From NCBI GenBank assembly GCA_025353305.1, contig JANXQX010000341.1, forward strand, positions 1 through 8,036: 8,036 nucleotides of DNA. The letters run 5' to 3'. Under the pieces are notes generated by a model that saw nothing but the letters and a program-made list of their open reading frames with translations, did no database searches and was not told the origin of the DNA. This document shows, in pieces, positions 1 to 5,363 of the stretch; positions within the stretch are counted from its first letter, which is position 1, and each line of letters begins with the position of its first letter. The stretch comes from Holophagaceae bacterium. Its GTDB lineage: Bacteria > Acidobacteriota > Holophagae > Holophagales > Holophagaceae. The position numbers were made by a program, and so were the translations under genes.

Positions 1-59
1 AACCGGCTTGCCCCAATCAAGGGCTGCTCATGGGTCTGCTGCTTCTCCTTTGGCCTCAT
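1..59 (-). CDS. Possible 5' stub of an IS5-like transposase, cut by the left window edge
   Basis: An open frame starts at an ATG (59-57) and runs off the left edge after 19 complete codons. It begins MRPKEKQQTHEQ and continues PLIGASR. A start of the MRPK(E/K) kind followed by a short polar stretch resembles, from memory, the N-terminus of some IS5-family (COG3039) DDE transposases, where a D/N-rich 'LDQIID...RH' segment would come next outside the window. No catalytic residue is visible and no convincing Shine-Dalgarno precedes the ATG (upstream bases are ccggtgtacag). The identification rests on 19 residues, so it is weak. The alternative is a chance open frame. The overlapping plus-strand frame at 8-205 shows no recognisable protein features. 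Confidence 0.3.
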   Translation of the reverse strand, partial: MRPKEKQQTHEQPLIGASR

Positions 60-201
60 CTGTACACCGGATTTCGAGGGGGCGTCCCTACCAATCTGGT
101 GTTTCGAATAGCGGATTTGTTTCATCAAATAATTGTAAATACTTAGGTTGTGATTTTATCGGGACCGACCAAATCTACATCTGTGACTTGTTCAGGGCCG
201 A
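60..201 (-). mobile_element. Possible terminal non-coding part of the IS at the left edge
   Basis: Between the putative transposase start (59) and the AT-rich membrane-protein gene there is no gene. On the minus strand the stretch begins near 200 with ggccctgaacaagtcacag, which could be a terminal inverted repeat. It lies next to the palindrome ctaattag (202-209), a possible target site. The opposite end lies outside the window, so neither the inverted repeat nor a target duplication can be confirmed. This is inference from the position upstream of a transposase-like start. It could instead be ordinary intergenic DNA. Confidence 0.25.
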
Positions 202-212
202 CTAATTAGCAT
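195..212 (-). pseudogene. Six-codon ORF behind a perfect Shine-Dalgarno; possible 5' remnant of an interrupted gene
   Basis: On the minus strand a full-consensus AGGAGG (221-216) is followed after three bases (ATA) by ATG (212-210). The frame reads Met-Leu-Ile-Ser-Arg-Pro and stops at TGA (197-195). A consensus ribosome binding site at short spacing is unlikely to sit in front of a random hexapeptide. The stop falls in the sequence proposed as an IS terminus. A third gene of the operon may therefore have been interrupted about ten bases after its start codon. Other readings are a short leader peptide or a chance purine-rich stretch. Confidence 0.3.
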
Positions 213-221
213 TATCCTCCT

Positions 222-250
222 ACTTATGTCACTTATGTCACTTATGTCAC
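222..250. repeat. 9-bp tandem repeat, 3.2 copies, spanning a stop codon
   Basis: The unit acttatgtc occurs at 222-230, 231-239 and 240-248, with a partial fourth copy (ac) at 249-250. On the minus strand it reads gtgacataa head to tail. It overlaps the stop codon (249-247) of the AT-rich membrane protein. Because the period is three codons, each unit places another in-frame TGA (240-238 and 231-229), followed by TAG at 222-220. Gain or loss of a unit by slippage would leave the protein end unchanged. Confidence 0.9.
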
Positions 251-1782
251 CGTTCATACTGAGTATCAGCCAAATTCTGTTCTACTCTCCATTGTTCCCA
301 TTGGTTCTTTAAACTTTGCCTCCATAGCGACTCAGATTCTGAAAGTCCATGCTCCTCTTCAAATTCAAATTCAAAAATGAGCCATTTATCATATTCTAAT
401 CTTGAAATTGTATCTAATTGAGTTTTGCTATAAGTTCGTAACTCGGTAATAGTGGAATGATTTTTTATTGAGTTTAATATCGATTTAAATTGTTCACCAT
501 TATTATAACGGAAGAGTTCTAGAGAATCTTGTTTACAACTAATTTGTGCCCTGCAATAGTCAGCAAATATTTCATCAGTATCAAATGCACATAATTTTAA
601 TTTTGATAAATCGATAGTTTCATGTAGAATTTGAGAAATTAATTTATGATTTTCAAGATGAATTTTTATAAAATTCATCACTCTTTTTGCAAAATAAAAA
701 TAAATATTTGGATAAGTTATATAAATTATATCAACAGCGCTTTGGGCCTTCATGAAATAATTCAAGGGACGTTTCTCGTCTCTTTCGTTAAAATCAATAA
801 TGGCAAGTCTACAATAGGCAAATACAATTTCAAATTTTTGATGTGAAAGTTTATCGTAGTTACGCACGGATGTAATAGATCCACCACCGTAGGCCCGACT
901 ACTAATGATGCTTTGCCAAAATTGTATTTCAGCCTCATGTGATATATTATTGGCTGCAGAATTATTTGTGAATTTATCTAAGAAATAGCAATAGGCTTCA
1001 AGTGTTTGGCCATCAAGTTGAAGTTCAAAATTTCGAATTTCGTAAAACCAATTCAAATCAATTGTTTTGTTCATTTGTTCAATACATTTTGATATATGCA
1101 TATTAATAATTAAATCATCTGCTGTGATATATAAATTAGATAAAATCGTATTATTATTGTCTTGAAGGGATTTCCAGTATACTATTGCTTCACCATAATG
1201 CTCTAAATATGTTGCCAGTCTGGCTTTAAGCCTTATAGAATATGGATCCAGTGCAAGTGTTCTTCGTAATGTATTAAAATCTGCATTGACATCGTGATCT
1301 CCTATTATTTTATTTAGTGTTTCATTATTACCCTTATCTGAAACCCATAAATTTTCTTCAAATTGACAACCACTTGGGTCCATCTCTTTTTGCCAGTGGG
1401 CCCTAATTTCATTCAAATCAGATGTATTTTCGATAATTTGATGTATTTTATCCAGAATTATTTTTTGTCCAGAAACTGAAACTCTCGTGTCTTCACCTAA
1501 GACTTGTAGATTGCATAATGTCATTTCTTGGTTCGAAAGAAAGTCTTTATTGGCCTTGCGCAACATGAAAACTAGAAAAATTAAAAATGCAAATAAACAT
1601 ATTGCGATTATGCCCCAATAACCTTCAAATTTCTTAACCCAAGCTGGCCCTAGAAATCCCGAACCTAGGCCTAGTATAAATAAAATGAGACTTAATAATG
1701 GATTGGCATTGATTTCCATTTCGCTGGATAGATCTTTCCATTTTGGAAATTTTACGTCCTTACACTTTGACAATAGGATCAT
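247..1782 (-). CDS. AT-rich membrane-anchored protein with two TM helices and a TPR-like region; family not recognised
   Basis: The protein has 511 residues with the ATG at 1782. I prefer this start over the in-frame ATG at 1821 because GAGG (1791-1788) lies five bases upstream, whereas the 1821 codon has no clear ribosome binding site and would overlap the preceding gene. Two hydrophobic segments are visible, at about residues 28-49 (NPLLSLILFILGLGSGFLG) and 56-74 (WGIIAICLFAFLIFLVFML), joined by a short charged turn (KKFEG) and followed by RKANK. This suggests a helical hairpin in the inner membrane with a cytoplasmic C-terminal domain of about 435 residues. That domain is mainly helical. 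Residues about 168-207 (LRRTLALDPYSIRLKARLATYLEHYGEAIVYW) look like a TPR-type repeat. No catalytic motif is seen. Composition is very AT-rich: 9 of 60 bases are G/C at 661-720 and 21 of 60 at 901-960, against 38 of 60 at 2041-2100 in the upstream neighbour. This suggests a separate origin. The ten-base gap to the AAA protease gene implies translational coupling and a joint role, for example as membrane anchor or adaptor (inference). Confidence 0.85.
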   Translation of the reverse strand: MILLSKCKDVKFPKWKDLSSEMEINANPLLSLILFILGLGSGFLGPAWVKKFEGYWGIIAICLFAFLIFLVFMLRKANKDFLSNQEMTLCNLQVLGEDTRVSVSGQKIILDKIHQIIENTSDLNEIRAHWQKEMDPSGCQFEENLWVSDKGNNETLNKIIGDHDVNADFNTLRRTLALDPYSIRLKARLATYLEHYGEAIVYWKSLQDNNNTILSNLYITADDLIINMHISKCIEQMNKTIDLNWFYEIRNFELQLDGQTLEAYCYFLDKFTNNSAANNISHEAEIQFWQSIISSRAYGGGSITSVRNYDKLSHQKFEIVFAYCRLAIIDFNERDEKRPLNYFMKAQSAVDIIYITYPNIYFYFAKRVMNFIKIHLENHKLISQILHETIDLSKLKLCAFDTDEIFADYCRAQISCKQDSLELFRYNNGEQFKSILNSIKNHSTITELRTYSKTQLDTISRLEYDKWLIFEFEFEEEHGLSESESLWRQSLKNQWEQWRVEQNLADTQYER

Positions 1783-1787
1783 ATTTT

Positions 1788-1791
1788 CCTC
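1788..1791 (-). promoter_or_regulatory. Ribosome binding site that fixes the start of the AT-rich membrane protein
   Basis: GAGG on the minus strand, within gcgaggaaaat, lies five bases before the ATG at 1782. It begins one base after the TAG stop (1795-1793) of the AAA protease. Ribosomes ending the protease would be placed directly at this site, so the two genes are probably translationally coupled. Confidence 0.8.
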
Positions 1792-1792
1792 G

Positions 1793-4700
1793 CTATATGA
1801 GTTGGCGAAGCACATCGCCACTAAGATTTTGCTGGCTCAAGAGTTCCTGGACGATGCGTCCATGCGCCTCCATCTTCTGTTCAAGCAGGATCTTGGCCTT
1901 CTCCTGGGCGGCCAAGAGCATCCCCTTCACTCGGTGAGAGACATCTACATCCATGGAGAGGCTGCCTTGGGCTAGGACCATCGGCCCGACCTCCTCGTCG
2001 AACCCCCATGCCGAAACAGCCAGGGTCGCGAGCCGAGTCGCCCTTTCCAGATCGTTTCCAGCCCCGGTCGTGACTCCCTTGTCACCCCTGAGGCGACGCT
2101 CGGCCTCGCGACCGGCGAGTAGCATGACCAACTCATCCTCGATTTCACGAAGGGAAAGCGAATGCTGGTTTTCCGACCGGTGGCTCGCCACGAACCCAAG
2201 GATTCCGCGCTCATTAGGTGTAATCGTAATTAGGTCAATGGGCCGGTTTGGGAAGAGTGTGAGCTGGGCCACGGCATGGCCCGCCTCGTGGTGGGCGGTC
2301 AATTCCAGTTCGTCTGGGCTGATGTCCAGATTCGCATCGGCGCCATACAGCACTAGGTGCTTGGCCTCCCTGAAATCCTCCAGGCTCACCCGTTCGCGTC
2401 TAGCCTTGGCGGCTAGGTAGATCGCCTCCCGCACCAACCGATCCAGGTAGGCTGGCGTCTTCCCTACTGTGGCGCCGGCGAGATCAGCAAAATCGACACC
2501 CTCCGCACAGGGCACCATCCTGAGCCGACGACGGAAGTATTCCATCCGCTCCTTGCAGGAGGGGAGATCCAGCGTGATGACTTCATCAAAGCGACCAGGA
2601 CGGCGCATCGCCGGATCAATCCTGTCGGGGTAGTTGGTCGCTGCCAATACAAACGCCTGCTGGCCACCCTTTGTGAACCCATCCATGGAGGACAGCAGTT
2701 GAGCCACGACTCTACTGTTCTGTCCCTGGTCATCGGAGATCCTGGATCGGTCCGGAGCGATGGAATCCAGCTCATCGATGAAGATGAGCGCCGGAGCGTA
2801 CTCCCTGGCCTTTTGGAATAGGTCACGAATGCGCGCTTCAGTTTCACCCCAGTACTTACCAGAGAGTTCGCCGGCGTCCACAGCGATGAAGGGGAGATGC
2901 GCTTCGCCGGCGAAGGCCCTGGCCAGCATGGTTTTTCCGCAGCCTGGTGGGCCCGCCAGCAGGTATCCAGCGGGGATTTCTACCCCGAATTGACGCAGCG
3001 ATCTTGGATTGTGGATCCATGCCAGCACCTGGGCCAGACGTCCTTTGGCGCGCTCCAATCCGATCACATCCGCGAACCTCTCCTTTGGGGGCGGTTCGAA
3101 ATCGGGTCCCGAGCTGATGTCGTTCGCGGTCACCACAACACTCTCGGTGACGCTGTCAAGCTCGACGAAGGCCGTCCGGGCAGGTAAGTCGAACCGGAAT
3201 CGGGGTTGGAAGTGCACCTGGACATGGCCTCGTTCCTGGTTGCGGAAAAGCACCTCCAGGCTGTGGTTTCGGGCAAGATCCAGGATCTTGGCGAGGAATG
3301 ACTCATCCAGGAAAGGGTGGGCGCTGTTCCTGAAGCAGGGTATGAATTCCCTGGCGCCCCCCTTTCTCATGATGCGTTCGGCGATGGATGCGAAAGCGGT
3401 CCGACGGTCCGGGTTTTCACTGAAGACATAGACCGGCAGATTGGGCTCTTTGGTGCGGAGGTGTTCCAGGATCCCGAGGGCCACATCCACCTGTGAGCTG
3501 GAGGGGCCCTTGTGGATATTCAGATCCAGCAGCACGAAGGCTGGCTTCCCACGATCCAGGGCCGCCTCAAGCCCTTCGATCCCTGTGCATCTGTGCAGGA
3601 TGGTCCCGGACTCCCCCAGGGAGGGTTCCAACAGGTGGAACATCCGCAGGTCCTCGTCAATGAGGAGCGCAGTCTGGGTTGAGTTCTGCAGCTTTGCATC
3701 CAGGAAAAGCCTTGCCTGGGACGAGAGCCGGACTTCGAGCGCAAACCCGTTCTTGCCGAGCGTGCCGAGGTCGTCCCGCAGTTCTGCATGTACACCACGG
3801 ATGAGGTCCATGGCCCAGGCCCGACTGCGGGAGGCGGCCCTGCGCGCATCGAGCCTGGGCAGCAGGGATAACAGGAAGAGCAACTGGGCATCCAAACTTG
3901 CGTCGATCGCGGGAAGGATCGAAGGGGGTTCCTCCGTGGAATGGGTATAGTCCGTGAGCCCAAACTCCACCAGCTCCAGCAGATGCCGGGCCTCCAACTT
4001 GGCAAAGATGACCGCTCCCCCCTTGGAGATCCGGGAAACGAATTCCGGAGAGAGAACCGGCGAGGCGTCCTCGTCCTTGATCTGCGTTCGTGCCTTGGCG
4101 GACACGAGCAAATCGAAGGCCTCCGCCGATACCGCCGCGGTGTCTCCCAAGAGATTGACTTTGTCCAGGTAGTCCCTGCCCAGGTTGGTCGTGAAAATGA
4201 TCCAGGCGCCCCTGAAGTCGACCGATTTCTTCAGTCCCTTGTCGTACACAGTTCCTGAATCAAGCATGGGCAGAAAGGATTGGATAAGGGTCGGCAGGGC
4301 CTTCTCGACCTCGTCGAAGAGGAGCACACAATTTGGATGGCCATCCACGAAGCCTGTCAGTTCACCGGCGTCGGGCCCCCCATAGAGCAGTGGCAAATCA
4401 GAGAAGCTAGTGAAAAGGCTCATGTCAAAGCGTTTGAAGGCGCATGGGGTTTCATCGAGGTCGGTGAGCGCCGTGGCAAACGCTTCAGCCAACAAAGTCT
4501 TGCCTACGCCTTGGGGGCCCATGAAGGTGAAGATGCCCCGTGGTCCGCTGGCCTGGTCCACGGCGCAGGCCTGGAAGAAGGCATTCCCCAGCATCTCAAC
4601 GGCCCGGTCCTGCCCTAGTACTTCCTTGCGCAGCATTTCCTGGAGGATTGACCTTTGGTCCGCGGCATGATCCAGCCTCTGAAGCATCGGCGAAGCTGCG

Positions 4701-5119
4701 AGCCTATCCCTCGTTGACGGTACTGGATTGGCGGCCCGAAGATCTGCAGCAATGACAGTGTTACTGCCAAGGATGGCCCGCAGGATCGCACTGGGTGAGA
4801 GCGCTGGGTCTGCCCGGTAAGCTGTGTCAATAACCAAATGGAGGTCGCTATCGACCGGCAGGTTCTCGGGTACTGAGACATGGTCTGGTAGTTTCTCGGC
4901 CTCTCCAGCAATCCTTCGGATGGCATCCGTCCAACTGATGTCTTCAGGGGGTCGGCCGAAGGCTTCCCGGATCGCCCGATTCACCCCAGGATGACTGTTG
5001 CGCAACCTGAAGAAGCCACAGACCATGTGGAAGACGCCCAATCGGCGGTTCTTCATGATGAGGGCGCAGCAGCGTCCAAAGTGGGTGATCAGCCTGAATT
5101 CTTCGTTGCTGGGCATCAT
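1793..5119 (-). CDS. Soluble ClpB-like AAA / receiver / FtsH-like AAA / M41 metalloprotease fusion
   Basis: The protein has 1108 residues. Residues 1-155 are a poorly conserved helical region; about 90-130 vaguely recalls the Clp N-domain. Residues 165-440 form a ClpA/B-type AAA+ module: Walker A GPQGVGKT (201-208), Walker B VLLFDEVEKA (D269, E270), sensor-1 Asn in TTNLG (N312) and arginine finger LSPEFVSRIS (R364). Its GYVG pore loop is missing. Residues 483-600 resemble a receiver domain, with acidic pair D488/E489, candidate phosphoacceptor D532 and S567, but no conserved Lys. Residues 680-925 are a second AAA+ module: GPPGCGKT (723-730), IFIDELDS (779-786), ATNYPDRIDPAMRRPGRFD with R840/R843, and a Cdc48-like pore loop SGKYWGE. 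Residues 935-1095 are an M41 peptidase with HEAGH (944-948) and third zinc ligand D1023 in TTGAGNDLERAT. Established FtsH proteins are about 600-700 residues with two N-terminal TM helices; here there are none, so it is probably a cytosolic ATP-driven protease. AGGA (5127-5124) serves the ATG pair at 5119/5116; the second ATG has the better spacing. The downstream gene is coupled. Substrate and trigger are unknown. Confidence 0.92.
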   Translation of the reverse strand: MMPSNEEFRLITHFGRCCALIMKNRRLGVFHMVCGFFRLRNSHPGVNRAIREAFGRPPEDISWTDAIRRIAGEAEKLPDHVSVPENLPVDSDLHLVIDTAYRADPALSPSAILRAILGSNTVIAADLRAANPVPSTRDRLAASPMLQRLDHAADQRSILQEMLRKEVLGQDRAVEMLGNAFFQACAVDQASGPRGIFTFMGPQGVGKTLLAEAFATALTDLDETPCAFKRFDMSLFTSFSDLPLLYGGPDAGELTGFVDGHPNCVLLFDEVEKALPTLIQSFLPMLDSGTVYDKGLKKSVDFRGAWIIFTTNLGRDYLDKVNLLGDTAAVSAEAFDLLVSAKARTQIKDEDASPVLSPEFVSRISKGGAVIFAKLEARHLLELVEFGLTDYTHSTEEPPSILPAIDASLDAQLLFLLSLLPRLDARRAASRSRAWAMDLIRGVHAELRDDLGTLGKNGFALEVRLSSQARLFLDAKLQNSTQTALLIDEDLRMFHLLEPSLGESGTILHRCTGIEGLEAALDRGKPAFVLLDLNIHKGPSSSQVDVALGILEHLRTKEPNLPVYVFSENPDRRTAFASIAERIMRKGGAREFIPCFRNSAHPFLDESFLAKILDLARNHSLEVLFRNQERGHVQVHFQPRFRFDLPARTAFVELDSVTESVVVTANDISSGPDFEPPPKERFADVIGLERAKGRLAQVLAWIHNPRSLRQFGVEIPAGYLLAGPPGCGKTMLARAFAGEAHLPFIAVDAGELSGKYWGETEARIRDLFQKAREYAPALIFIDELDSIAPDRSRISDDQGQNSRVVAQLLSSMDGFTKGGQQAFVLAATNYPDRIDPAMRRPGRFDEVITLDLPSCKERMEYFRRRLRMVPCAEGVDFADLAGATVGKTPAYLDRLVREAIYLAAKARRERVSLEDFREAKHLVLYGADANLDISPDELELTAHHEAGHAVAQLTLFPNRPIDLITITPNERGILGFVASHRSENQHSLSLREIEDELVMLLAGREAERRLRGDKGVTTGAGNDLERATRLATLAVSAWGFDEEVGPMVLAQGSLSMDVDVSHRVKGMLLAAQEKAKILLEQKMEAHGRIVQELLSQQNLSGDVLRQLI

Positions 5120-5363
5120 TGAGTCCTGAGAGAAGTCTTATCGACCCTGAAATTTGACCAGACGGATACTTACTAGGCGTATCGGCACGGCCAGCCGTAC
5201 GGATGACTTCTAGATGACCTGGTCATTTTCGGGGACCGAGGCATGCCTACTGTCTATCTCCCAGCCACTGTGGGGCGATTTTCCGCGTTGCCCCTTCCGC
5301 CGTCCGACTGCGAGTACAGGTCGGGCGGGAACCCAGGACGAATCGCACAATTTTGACGATTTC
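5120..5363. promoter_or_regulatory. Spacer upstream of the AAA protease with several short dyads; presumed promoter region
   Basis: No gene is supported in these 244 bases, which separate the stop of the outer-membrane protein gene from the AAA protease start. The part nearest the protease carries short perfect dyads: TGACC-T-GGTCA (5215-5225), the palindrome CCGTACGG (5195-5202), which overlaps ACGGC-CA-GCCGT (5187-5198), and gatac/gtatc (5165-5169 and 5179-5183). Such clustering is consistent with operator sites. I could not pick a convincing -35/-10 pair, so promoter function is inferred from position only. Confidence 0.4.
5300..5328. repeat. Imperfect inverted repeat downstream of the DUF5916-type gene
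   Basis: The arms ccgtccgac (5300-5308) and gtcgggcgg (5320-5328) are complementary at eight of nine positions, with an 11-base loop. The structure lies 35 bases past the stop codon at 5364. It could act as a transcription-ending or RNA-stabilising hairpin for that gene. In the minus-strand RNA the odd pair is C-A, while on the plus strand it is a G-U wobble. No T-run follows on either strand, so it is not a classical intrinsic terminator. Confidence 0.35.

Noticed and set aside
8..205. Plus-strand open frame of 65 codons at the left edge
   Set aside because: It has no recognisable motif and its second half is low in coding character. It overlaps the probable transposase start on the other strand.
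1783..1821. Upstream ATG at 1821 for the AT-rich membrane protein
   Set aside because: It would overlap the protease gene by 29 bases and lacks a clear Shine-Dalgarno. The ATG at 1782 has GAGG at five bases.
1953..3950. Long plus-strand open frames (for example 1953-2420 and 3441-3950) opposite the protease
   Set aside because: They are Ser/Arg-rich antisense shadows of a GC-rich gene with clear domain motifs on the minus strand.
151..5239. Similar short strings at 153-168 (atttt-atcggg-accga) and 5225-5239 (atttt-cgggg-accga), as if shared IS ends
   Set aside because: The match needs a gap and a mismatch over about 16 bases, with no continuing similarity on either side. Chance is a sufficient explanation.
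5120..5363. A small gene or RNA in the spacer before the protease
   Set aside because: The only frame there, plus strand from 5214, runs into the outer-membrane gene antisense. It has no ribosome binding site or recognisable features.
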